A program made the position numbers and the translations under genes. A DNA stretch of 40,568 nucleotides from Brachybacterium tyrofermentans (GTDB lineage Bacteria; Actinomycetota; Actinomycetes; Actinomycetales; Dermabacteraceae): the NCBI RefSeq assembly GCF_014897585.1, contig NZ_JABUXW010000031.1, forward strand, positions 1 through 40,568. Reading direction: 5' to 3'. Below are positions 24,761 through 32,412 of the stretch, one piece after another (position 1 is the stretch's first letter; every line of letters begins with the position of its first letter). The notes under the pieces were generated by a model, which saw only the letters and a list, made by a program, of their open reading frames with translations, was not told the DNA's origin and searched no databases.

Positions 24761-27535
24761 ATGATGTTCGACCTCGCCCGCCCCCTGTCCCAGCCCGCCC
24801 CGCAGCCGGAGACGGCGCCGGGGAGCGTCAGCCGTCGACGACTCCTGCAGGGCTCCGCCGTGCTGGGCCTCGCCGTGGGCGCGACCGCGCTGGACCTCAA
24901 CGCCCTGTCGCCCATGGAGCGGGCCCTCGCTGACGGCTCAGTGGATCTCGACATCCTGTACATCGGCGCCCACCCCGATGACGAGGCGTGGACCCTCGCC
25001 GCCTTCGGTCAGTGGAACGAGTTCGAGGATCAGAGGGCCGGCGTCATCACCCTCACCCGCGGGGAGGGCGGCGGCAACGCCGTGGGCCTCGAGGAGGGGC
25101 CCGCGCTGGGCCTCATCCGCGAGACCGAGGAGCGCACCGCGGTCGGCTACGCGGGTATCGAGCATGTCTTCAACCTCGACGCCGTCGACTTCTTCTACAC
25201 CCTGTCCGCGCCGCTGACCTACGACGTGTGGGGCGGCGCCGAGGCCCTCAGCCGCGTGATCCGCGTGGTGCGCGCGACCCGGCCCGACGTCATCGTCACC
25301 ATGAACCCCTCCGCCGTCGAGGGCAACCACGGCAACCACCAGCAGGCTGCGATGTTCGCCGTCGAGGCCTACCTGCTCGCCGGGCGGGACGATGTCTTCC
25401 CCGAGCACTTCGACGAGGGCCTGACGCCCTTCTCCCCGCGGCGCATCCTGCGCTCCGGCTCCAACGGCAGCTCCGACACGGGACCCGACGCCGTCGCCGC
25501 GGGCTACGAGCCCGACATCGCCAGCGACGTCGTCTTCGGCGCCTGGAACGGCACCGCATCCGATCGCCACGGCAAGCGCTGGAGCGCCGTGCGCGACGAC
25601 TCCGTGCACAGCTACCGCACCCAGGGCTGGGCCGTGAACCCGCCCTCACCCACCGAACCCGCGAAGATCCCCGTCACCTGGTTCACCCTCATCGACTCCC
25701 GCACCCCATTCGCAGACCCCACCAGCGGAGACACCGCAGCGCTCGCCGGCGCCACGCTCCCGATCGACGGGGGCCTGCCGCTGGGCACCACGCTTGAGAT
25801 CACCTCGGACCGCTTCGTAGCGCTGCCCGGAGAGGGCCTCGAGGTGACCGTCGCCGTCGGCTCGCCCGGGAAGGCCCTGCCCGGCGTCCAGGTCGAGCTC
25901 GAGGCTCCTGATGGCTGGAGCGTCGAGGGCGACACGCAGCTCGGCACCGTTCCCGCGAAGCAGCAGCGCAGCGCCACCTTCACCGTGACTGCCCCTGCCG
26001 GCACCGCCCCCGGCGAGCACGTGCTGTTGCGAGCGCGGGCCAGCTCCCGCGGAAGCACCGGCGAGAACGTGCTCCCGCTGCGCACCGCCGGGCCCGTGGA
26101 AGCAGGGATCGCGGATCGCCCCGAGATCGCCGCATTCCTGGACTGGACCGCGGAGCTCGGCATGCAGCGCCTCGACGCCCTGGTCCCGACGCGACGCACC
26201 CTGGGCTCCGGCCTCGCCGACACCGTCGAGGTCGTGGTGCGCAACCACTCCACCTCCGCGCAGGACGCCGAGATCACGCTCGAGCTCCCGGACGGCTTCA
26301 CCGCAGATCCCCCCGAGCTCGTGGTCGACGCCGTCCCCGCCCAGGGGGAGACCCGCGTCGAGGTGCACCTCGAGAACACCGACGCCTCCCTGCCCACGGC
26401 GAACCGGGCCCCGGACGGCGGGGTGTACCCGGTGACCGTCACGGCGACGGCCGGCGGGATCGCCGCCCCGACCGCGCAGGGCCTCTGCCTGGTCCCCCGG
26501 CTGGTCGCCTCGCGCACCGCGGGCGTCGAGATCGATGCCGCCCGCGGGGCCGACGAATATCCGGGGGACAGCATCGATGTGGGCACCCTGTGGGAGGGCC
26601 AGGCGGTCGAAGCGGCCGACGCTTCGGGCACCACCTGGGTCACCTACGACGACGAGAACCTGTACGTGTTCGTGCAGGTCACCGACGATGTGCTCGGCAC
26701 TCTGCTGCCCCCGGAGGACAACAAGCAGCGCTTCCGCACCGACTCGATCGAGATCATGATCGACCCGCGCGGCACCTCCGACAACACCGCCTCGACGTTC
26801 ATCCTCGGCGCCCTGCCGGGCACTGCTGTCGACGGCGGCATCGGCGGCCCTGTGGCCGGGCGCGATCACGACAATCGCCAGGGCCCCATCGCGGACACCG
26901 CTCCCGGAGTGCGGATCGCCGCGGCGATCTCCGACCCCTACGACGGCTACCTGTTCGAGACCAGGATCCCGTTCGCCGAGCTGCCTGACGGCATCGACCC
27001 GACCAGCATCGGCTTCAACGTCGTCGTCTACGACTCCGACACCCAGGACAACACCGGCCAGTCCCGGATCGGCTGGTCGACCTACCCAGGCATCCAGGCC
27101 GATCCCTCACGCTGGGGCGTGCTCGAGCTGCCCGACCTCCCCGCCGGAGCGTCCGCCCCGGTGGAGCCACAGATCCCGGACACCGCGGCCCGCTCCGTGG
27201 AGTCCCCCGGTTCGATCCTGCAGGCCGCCGGGGACGGCACCGGCCTCGGCGGCGTGCCCGCCCTGCGGTCACGGACCCTGCGCCTGGAGAAGGTCACCCG
27301 CACGACGGGCGGCGTCTCCGCGCGGGTTCGCACCGGAGAGACGGGAACGCTGCGCCTGTACCTGTGGGACGGCTCGACGATCCTCGGAACGGTCGATGCC
27401 CAGGAGGTCGACAAGGGCATGACGACCACGGACGTGCCGCTGACGGGTGGGCCCGCGGAGGGGGCGTCCCTGCACCTGGTGGCGTCCTTCGAGAACGACG
27501 CGGGGACCGCGGCCGCGGCGACCACGGTCGAATGA
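24761..27535 (+). CDS. Secreted PIG-L family deacetylase with NEW3-like and CBM9/DOMON-like domains
   Basis: 924-residue multidomain protein. A Tat-type signal (SRRRLLQGSAVLGLAVGATA, about residues 25-45) sends it outside. Residues about 63-300 form a PIG-L/LmbE N-acetylglucosamine deacetylase domain with the zinc motif AHPDDE (His71, Asp74) and a second His in EGNHGNHQQ. Two NEW3-like beta domains follow (LEVTVAVGSPGKALPGVQVELEA; DTVEVVVRNHSTSAQDAEITLEL). Residues about 590-790 resemble a CBM9/DOMON sugar-binding domain (VTYDDENLYVFVQVTDD, DSIEIMIDPRG, YLFETRIPFAELP). The ATG at 24761 has GGAGAG eight bases before it; 24740 lacks a site. It is last in the ABC run, 156 bp after the kinase, and probably trims acetyl groups from an extracellular glycan. 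Confidence 0.9.
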   Translation: MMFDLARPLSQPAPQPETAPGSVSRRRLLQGSAVLGLAVGATALDLNALSPMERALADGSVDLDILYIGAHPDDEAWTLAAFGQWNEFEDQRAGVITLTRGEGGGNAVGLEEGPALGLIRETEERTAVGYAGIEHVFNLDAVDFFYTLSAPLTYDVWGGAEALSRVIRVVRATRPDVIVTMNPSAVEGNHGNHQQAAMFAVEAYLLAGRDDVFPEHFDEGLTPFSPRRILRSGSNGSSDTGPDAVAAGYEPDIASDVVFGAWNGTASDRHGKRWSAVRDDSVHSYRTQGWAVNPPSPTEPAKIPVTWFTLIDSRTPFADPTSGDTAALAGATLPIDGGLPLGTTLEITSDRFVALPGEGLEVTVAVGSPGKALPGVQVELEAPDGWSVEGDTQLGTVPAKQQRSATFTVTAPAGTAPGEHVLLRARASSRGSTGENVLPLRTAGPVEAGIADRPEIAAFLDWTAELGMQRLDALVPTRRTLGSGLADTVEVVVRNHSTSAQDAEITLELPDGFTADPPELVVDAVPAQGETRVEVHLENTDASLPTANRAPDGGVYPVTVTATAGGIAAPTAQGLCLVPRLVASRTAGVEIDAARGADEYPGDSIDVGTLWEGQAVEAADASGTTWVTYDDENLYVFVQVTDDVLGTLLPPEDNKQRFRTDSIEIMIDPRGTSDNTASTFILGALPGTAVDGGIGGPVAGRDHDNRQGPIADTAPGVRIAAAISDPYDGYLFETRIPFAELPDGIDPTSIGFNVVVYDSDTQDNTGQSRIGWSTYPGIQADPSRWGVLELPDLPAGASAPVEPQIPDTAARSVESPGSILQAAGDGTGLGGVPALRSRTLRLEKVTRTTGGVSARVRTGETGTLRLYLWDGSTILGTVDAQEVDKGMTTTDVPLTGGPAEGASLHLVASFENDAGTAAAATTVE

Positions 27536-27552
27536 CGGCGGGGGCGGCGCGG

Positions 27553-28101
27553 TCAGCGCACCTCGCGCACGATGAGGCGCGCAGCGTCCTGGAGCTCAGG
27601 GGCGTCGATGCTCAGGGGATCGGTGCGGTTGCACGTGATGCCGTCTGATCCCCACGTCGCGACCAGGGTGATCGTGGGGTGGTAAGAGGACCACCACGAG
27701 ATTCCGTCGAAAGAGCCCTCGTCGAAGAGAGTTGCCGCGAGCCGTTGGGTGCGTCGCTTGTGACGCTCGATCACGTCCGTGATCCGGCGGACACCCAGCG
27801 TGCGAAGCGTTTCTGGATCCGCGAGATCAGCGAGGCGCGCGGAGTCTGGGATCTCGTAGCAGCTCAGCGCACGGACGGCCTCGTCGTTGCTCGGCACGAG
27901 CAGCATCTCCGACGACCAGGCCGACAGGTGCCCGAAGGTCTCTGCTATTGCGCCGTCTGGAGTCGTCGAGAAATAGCGCATGGAGTAGAGGTCGGGGTTG
28001 TCCCACCGGCCGGCACCCTGTCCCGGCGGAACGTAGAGCGGGCCGTACGGTGCAGCGGGGTCGACGCCGTCGACCCAGGGGTGCACGCGGTACAGCAGCA
28101 T
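27553..28101 (-). CDS. RES domain toxin
   Basis: 182-residue RES-family protein. Visible motifs are LLYRVHP, GAGRWDNPDLYSMRYFSTTPDGAIAETFGHL (Arg and Tyr/Ser of the NAD pocket) and a later DGISWWSSYHP. RES toxins degrade cellular NAD+ (MbcT/ParT/Res type). The ATG at 28101 overlaps the antitoxin stop (TGATG), the usual antitoxin-first order. The pair converges on the secreted deacetylase. Toxicity is inferred from the family. Confidence 0.88.
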   Translation of the reverse strand: MLLYRVHPWVDGVDPAAPYGPLYVPPGQGAGRWDNPDLYSMRYFSTTPDGAIAETFGHLSAWSSEMLLVPSNDEAVRALSCYEIPDSARLADLADPETLRTLGVRRITDVIERHKRRTQRLAATLFDEGSFDGISWWSSYHPTITLVATWGSDGITCNRTDPLSIDAPELQDAARLIVREVR

Positions 28102-28466
28102 CAGGCGTAGACACCCGTCTCGTCGCCGGTGATGGCGTCGAGGACCTCGGAGGTGCGTCCCTGGCGGACCATCTCCAGTGGGGTGGCGCCGTCGAGGAAG
28201 GCGTTGTGGCCGCTCAGCCAGTCGGGGATCACGGCCTCGTCCCAGACCATGCGGGCACGGGAGACGATGAACTCGAGGTCGGTGACGGCGCGGGCGGCGT
28301 CAGAGGACGGCTGGGTCTCTCCGTCCACCCATCGAGTGGTCTGGGAGCGGCTCACGCCGGCCCATGCCGCGAGCTTCGCCTGGCTGCCGAGGGCCCGGGA
28401 GGTGGAGCGGACCTTGAGCGTGAACAGCTCGCGGTCGGGCTGTACGGGATGGTCGATGGTGCTCAT
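28101..28466 (-). CDS. Xre/MbcA/ParS-type antitoxin (DUF2384-like)
   Basis: 121-residue antitoxin of the Xre/MbcA/ParS type. It has a DNA-binding helix-turn-helix (GSQAKLAAWAGVSRSQTTRWVDGE) and a C-terminal toxin-docking segment (VWDEAVIPDWLSGHNAFLDGATPLEMVRQGRTSEVLDAI) matching the DUF2384 region, where the antitoxin plugs the RES active site. The ATG at 28466 has GGGAGGA upstream. Translation is coupled to the toxin. A GCAAC/GTTGC inverted repeat 18 bp upstream of the start is the probable autoregulatory site. Confidence 0.88.
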   Translation of the reverse strand: MSTIDHPVQPDRELFTLKVRSTSRALGSQAKLAAWAGVSRSQTTRWVDGETQPSSDAARAVTDLEFIVSRARMVWDEAVIPDWLSGHNAFLDGATPLEMVRQGRTSEVLDAITGDETGVYA

Positions 28467-28483
28467 GGCACCACTATCCTCCC

Positions 28484-28499
28484 GCAACAAAAAAGTTGC
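28484..28499. promoter_or_regulatory. Operator-like inverted repeat of the RES/Xre pair
   Basis: GCAAC-AAAAAA-GTTGC is a 5-bp inverted repeat around an A6 tract, overlapping the expected promoter of the antitoxin gene. The half-site GCAAC/GTTGC also occurs, in the opposite arrangement, in the operator at 16066-16082. Confidence 0.5.
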
Positions 28500-28583
28500 A
28501 AGAGACGTCGGGATGATGGGGAGTTCTCCCCGGGGACCTCTGATCGGGGCAGTCCGCCCCATCGCGCTCCCGCCGGGGTCCAC

Positions 28584-28899
28584 CTAGATTTCAGGTACTG
28601 GGTGCGGGTCCCGCAAGGGATACGAGGCCAGGGCACGGGATCGACTTGCCGCGTGAGTCGGCCGACGGTGGGGGCCGTCGGGTCGGCGCAGAGCGCAGCA
28701 TCACCGGTCTCGTGCCCGCCCTCCATCAGGGGAAGGGGAGGGCAGGCGACCGGCCGTGAGGGGCGGCGGTCGCCGGGCCCCGCACCCGGCGAAGGCGGGA
28801 TCCGGTGTGAGGCGCCGTGATCCCGCCTTCTGGCCGTCATCTCGCGCTCTGGCCGCCATTCCGCGTTCTGGCAGTCATCCCGCCTACTGGCCGTCCGGC
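28584..28899. other. Non-coding gap with tandem repeats at its end
   Basis: A 316-bp gap between the antitoxin promoter region and the M20 gene's stop. Apart from the 19-bp repeat array at 28814-28897 I see no gene, hairpin with a T run, or RNA motif. Confidence 0.5.
28814..28897 (+). repeat. 19-bp tandem repeat, about 4.4 copies
   Basis: Units start at 28814, 28833, 28852 and 28871 with a partial unit at 28890. The consensus is GCCGTCATCCCGCCTTCTG, with two to five differences per unit. The array ends just before the M20 amidohydrolase stop codon, so it would be in that transcript's 3' region. Confidence 0.88.
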
Positions 28900-30126
28900 T
28901 CAGCCCTCCTGGGCGAGATGCGCGAGGACCGCGGTGGCGGCGGCCTCGGTCCCCGTGCGCAGGGTGGGCTGCAGGTCGGGGGACCACAGGGGGCTGTGGT
29001 TCGGGTACGTCTCCCGGCCCTCGGCGTAGGCACCGCAACCCCAGTAGCAGTACGGGGAGCCGAAGGCGTCGGGCACGATCGAGAAGTCCTCCGAGGCGGT
29101 GGCCGGGCTCATCTCCTCCACCCGGTCCTCCCCGAACTGCTCCAGGAACCCGCGGCGCACCACCTCGGCGGCGTCGGCGTCGTTGTCCGTCAGCGGGTAG
29201 CGGTCGTACAGCTCGATCTCCGGGTCCTTCGGCGAGCGGGCAGCCTCGCACTCGGCGCGCACGATGCGTTCGGCGCCGTCGATCAGCTGATCCAGGATCT
29301 CCTCGCTGTACGCGCGGAAGTTCAGCAGCATCGTGGCGGTGTCCGGGATGATGTTCGCGCTCGAGCCGGCCTGCAGGGAGCCGACGGTGACCACACCGAA
29401 GTCCGACGGGGAGATCTCCCGGGACACGAGGGTCTGCAGCCGGGTGACGATCGCCGAGGCCAGCACCACGGGATCCACCCCGAGGTGCGGCATCGAGCCG
29501 TGGGAGCCGGCGCCGTGGACCACGATCCGGGCCGACGCGGCCGTGCTGAGCACGGGCCCGGAGGCGACCGCGACCTTCCCGGCCACTGGTGCGGTCAGCA
29601 CATGCTGACCCAGGCACACGTCCGGTGTGGGCACCTTGTCGACGAGACCATCGGCCACCATCGACCGGGCACCGGCGGCCTTCTCCTCGCCGGGCTGGAA
29701 CAGCGCGACGTACGTGCCCGACCAGCCGTCGCGATGCTCAGCGAGGAGCTTCGCGGCGCCGAGGCCTGCGGTGATGTGGAAGTCGTGGCCGCAAGCGTGC
29801 ATCGTGGGCTGCTCGGCGCCGTCGGCGTCGGTCTGCGTGGCGGTCGAGGCGTAGTCCAGGCCCGAGGCCTCCTGGACCGGGAGTCCGTCCATGTCGGCCC
29901 GGAACAGCACGGTGCGACCGTCGCCGTTGCTCAGGACGCCCACCACGCCGCCGCCGATCTCCTGCACCTCGTAGCCGTACTCGGTGAGCTGCTCGGCGAC
30001 GATCGCCCGGGTGCGCTCCTCGAGCATCGACAGCTCGGGGCGGCGGTGGAAGTCGAGGAACAGCTCCTCGGACCGTGACGTGTTCTCCTCCAGCGAGGTG
30101 ACCATCTGTGGGCTCAGGACGGACAT
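28900..30126 (-). CDS. M20 family amidohydrolase/peptidase
   Basis: 408-residue M20D-type metalloamidohydrolase (aminoacylase or amidase). Metal ligands and catalytic residues are visible: FHRRPELSMLEERT, FRADMDGLPV, MHACGHDFHIT, LFQPGEEKAAGA (Glu-Glu), LGQHV, and TASEDFS near the C-terminus. The dimerisation domain holds GAGSHGSMPHLGVDP. The ATG at 30126 has AAAGGA upstream. A 48-residue membrane protein gene lies 56 bp upstream in the same direction. It probably hydrolyses N-acyl amino acids or similar amides in the cytosol; the substrate is unknown. Confidence 0.93.
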   Translation of the reverse strand: MSVLSPQMVTSLEENTSRSEELFLDFHRRPELSMLEERTRAIVAEQLTEYGYEVQEIGGGVVGVLSNGDGRTVLFRADMDGLPVQEASGLDYASTATQTDADGAEQPTMHACGHDFHITAGLGAAKLLAEHRDGWSGTYVALFQPGEEKAAGARSMVADGLVDKVPTPDVCLGQHVLTAPVAGKVAVASGPVLSTAASARIVVHGAGSHGSMPHLGVDPVVLASAIVTRLQTLVSREISPSDFGVVTVGSLQAGSSANIIPDTATMLLNFRAYSEEILDQLIDGAERIVRAECEAARSPKDPEIELYDRYPLTDNDADAAEVVRRGFLEQFGEDRVEEMSPATASEDFSIVPDAFGSPYCYWGCGAYAEGRETYPNHSPLWSPDLQPTLRTGTEAAATAVLAHLAQEG

Positions 30127-30182
30127 CTTGATCCTTTCGACGTGTGCTTCGGTCGGAGCGGGTCTCCGTCGTGACGACGGGG

Positions 30183-30329
30183 TCAGCCCGCGTCGTCGCG
30201 CCGGCGCGTGGCAGGGCCCCAGAAGGCGAGCTTCACCAGGGCTGCACCCACGGCCGCGAGGGCGAGGGCGCCGATCCCCATCCCCGCCAGAATGATCGCC
30301 TCGTAGAGGCCGAGACCGAGAAAGTCCAT
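30183..30329 (-). CDS. Small membrane protein, 48 residues
   Basis: Short open frame too small for routine calls. Translation begins MDFLGLGLYEAIILAG, continues as one long hydrophobic segment (about residues 8-36), then LAFWGPATRRRDDAG. The single span with a positive C-terminal tail predicts an inner-membrane protein. Upstream is AGGACAAC some ten bases before the ATG. The gap to the M20 gene is 56 bp in the same direction, so they may be one transcript. I do not recognise the family; candidates are a transporter accessory subunit or a regulator. Confidence 0.6.
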   Translation of the reverse strand: MDFLGLGLYEAIILAGMGIGALALAAVGAALVKLAFWGPATRRRDDAG

Positions 30330-30734
30330 GAGGTCACCCGTTGTCCTTCCTGGCGTCCACGCCGACTGTCGGCTCCGCGGCAGGGCCGGAGGGGCCCGCG
30401 GGCACGGCGGACGCGCACCTGCAGCTCAACCTACCCGCGTCGGCGACGACTGTGACCTGGATGGGTGCAGAGAAGATCCGACCGGTCGGCGATGCCCCGC
30501 GCTGGAGCGGGGACGGGGTGGCGGGCGTCGGCCTCTGGAGGGCCTGCGGGCGGGCCTGCCCGCAGTTTCTGGACAGTGGTGTGATGTCGCCGACGTCCGA
30601 CGGGAACTCGGGCCGACCCGCGTGATTGAAAGATAATCTACGGGTGAACCCTTGAGGGTGAAGAGACCCGTGGCCAGTGCCGACGCCGCGGTCCGCAGTT
30701 CGTGCATGTCGGCGATCTCCCCTGAAGGATGCTC
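30330..30734. other. Divergent intergenic region with possible leader or small RNA
   Basis: A 405-bp gap between the leftward small membrane gene and the rightward TM2-HNH gene. It holds a terminator-like hairpin (30544-30570) that points rightward although no recognisable gene lies upstream of it on that strand. Further right is an ACCCT/AGGGT repeat near 30648-30660. Open frames across it show no domain. Confidence 0.5.
30544..30570 (+). terminator. Intrinsic-terminator-like hairpin
   Basis: CTGCGGGC (30544-30551) and GCCCGCAG (30558-30565) form a perfect 8-bp stem with a 6-base loop, followed by TTTCT. It is one of the few hairpins here with a T-rich tail. It could end a short rightward transcript or attenuate the TM2-HNH gene's leader. 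Confidence 0.5.
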
Positions 30735-32306
30735 ATGCCTCTCGATCCCCGTGCCCCGCAGTCGCCGCCCGGCAGCCAGGGCTGGCCTTCCGCTCCGCAG
30801 TTCGGGCAGCCCCAGGAGCCCGGAACCCCGCCGGTCCTCCCGGGCGCGAACAGCATCCCCGGGCCGCACGGATTCCGTGAGCCGCAGCGCCCCCGCCCCG
30901 AACCAGGCAAGAACTACGCGGTCGCATGGGCGCTGTCCCTCTTCCTCGGGGTGTGGGGCGTGGACCGCTTCTACCTCGGGTACTGGAAGACGGGGCTGCT
31001 GAAGTTCCTCACGATGGGCGGCCTGTTCCTCTGGTACCTCATCGACCTCGTGCTCCTGCTGACCGGCACGGTGAAGGACGCCAAGGGGCGCCCTCTCCAG
31101 CAGTACGACACCGTCAAGTGGCCCTCCCGGGTCATCTCCGGCGTGGTCGCGGTGAGCTTCGTGGCCCTGGTGGGCATTGCCGGCTCGATCGATGCTCCCG
31201 CCCCGCCGGCTCCGGAGGCTGTGGCCGCCGAGGCGGCCGCGGAGGAGGAACAACAGGCATCCCCGGACGCGCCGACGGAGACGCCGACGCAGGCCGACGA
31301 CGCCGCGTCGGCCGAACCCTCCGAGGAGCCGACCACCGAGGCCGCTCCGACGACGACCCCCGCCCCGGAGCCCACCACGCCGGAGCCGTCCCCGACGCCC
31401 GAGACCGTCGAGGCGGCTGACGGCACCGCGCTGGCGATGCTCGCCGGCCTCGACGAGAAGGGCCGCGCCCCGAAGACCGACTACGACCGCGACTCCTTCG
31501 GCTGGCGTAACGACGTGGATCGCAACGGCTGCGACACCCGCAACGACATCCTGCGGCGCGACCTGCATCAGATCAGCCTCAAGGGCGGCACCCAGGGCTG
31601 CGTCGTGCAGCTGGGAACTCTCGACTCCCCGTACAGCGGCGACACCGTGGACTTCGACCGCGCGAGCAGCATGATCGACATCGACCACGTCGTGGCCCTC
31701 TCGGATGCCTGGCAGACCGGCGCCGCCCAGTGGGATGAGGACACTCGCGTCGCCTTCGCCAACGACCCGCTGAACCTGCTCGCCGTTGAGTCGGGCCTGA
31801 ACCGTCAGAAGGGCGACGGAGACGCCGCCACCTGGCTGCCGCCGAAGAAGGACTACCGCTGCGAGTACGTCTCCCGCCAGATCGCGGTGAAGGACAAGTA
31901 CGAGCTGTGGGTCAAGCCCGCCGAGGCCGACGCCATGCGCGGTGTGCTGGCGAACTGCGACGGCTTCGCCGCGATCGAGGACGACGGGACCGTGCCGGCT
32001 GCCGGGGAGGGCGACGTGATCGCCACCCAGGAGGAGCCGGCACCCGCCCCGGAACCCGAGCCCGAGCCCGAGCCCGCACCTGAGCCGGCCCCCGAGCCGG
32101 TTCCGACGAAGCCCTCGACTGGCGGCTCCAGCTCCAGCGGGGACTCGTCCTCCAGCAAGGACTCGGGGTCGAGCTCCGGCGGAGGCTCCACCTACTACAA
32201 GAACTGCGATGCGGTCCGGGCCGCCGGCGCCGCCCCGATCCACGCCGGGGACCCCGGCTACAGCTCGAAGCTGGACCGTGATGGGGATGGCGTGGGCTGC
32301 GAGTAG
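30735..32306 (+). CDS. TM2 domain - HNH endonuclease - Excalibur fusion protein
   Basis: 523-residue three-part protein. A Pro-rich N-terminus leads into a TM2 domain (about residues 58-135: AVAWALSLFLGVWGVDRFYLGYW, LWYLIDLVLLL) and a further hydrophobic segment. A long Pro/Glu/Thr linker follows. Then comes an HNH-type nuclease of the DUF1524/GmrSD C-terminal kind (IDIDHVVALSDAWQTG, DPLNLLAVESGLNRQKGD, TWLPPKKDYRCEYV). A second Pro/Glu and Ser/Gly linker ends in an Excalibur calcium-binding domain (YYKNCDAVRAAG, DRDGDGVGCE). The ATG at 30735 is preferred over 30729 because GAAGGA then sits six bases away. The nuclease should face outside the membrane, suggesting nutrient DNA breakdown, competition or DNA uptake. 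Confidence 0.88.
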   Translation: MPLDPRAPQSPPGSQGWPSAPQFGQPQEPGTPPVLPGANSIPGPHGFREPQRPRPEPGKNYAVAWALSLFLGVWGVDRFYLGYWKTGLLKFLTMGGLFLWYLIDLVLLLTGTVKDAKGRPLQQYDTVKWPSRVISGVVAVSFVALVGIAGSIDAPAPPAPEAVAAEAAAEEEQQASPDAPTETPTQADDAASAEPSEEPTTEAAPTTTPAPEPTTPEPSPTPETVEAADGTALAMLAGLDEKGRAPKTDYDRDSFGWRNDVDRNGCDTRNDILRRDLHQISLKGGTQGCVVQLGTLDSPYSGDTVDFDRASSMIDIDHVVALSDAWQTGAAQWDEDTRVAFANDPLNLLAVESGLNRQKGDGDAATWLPPKKDYRCEYVSRQIAVKDKYELWVKPAEADAMRGVLANCDGFAAIEDDGTVPAAGEGDVIATQEEPAPAPEPEPEPEPAPEPAPEPVPTKPSTGGSSSSGDSSSSKDSGSSSGGGSTYYKNCDAVRAAGAAPIHAGDPGYSSKLDRDGDGVGCE

Positions 32307-32412
32307 AGCACTGTCCTGACCGGCGCTGTCCCACGATGACGAGGCCCCGGGAAGGATTCGCCCCCCTCCCGCGTTTTACCCACGACGCCACGTCCAGGGG
32401 AGGAACCCACAC

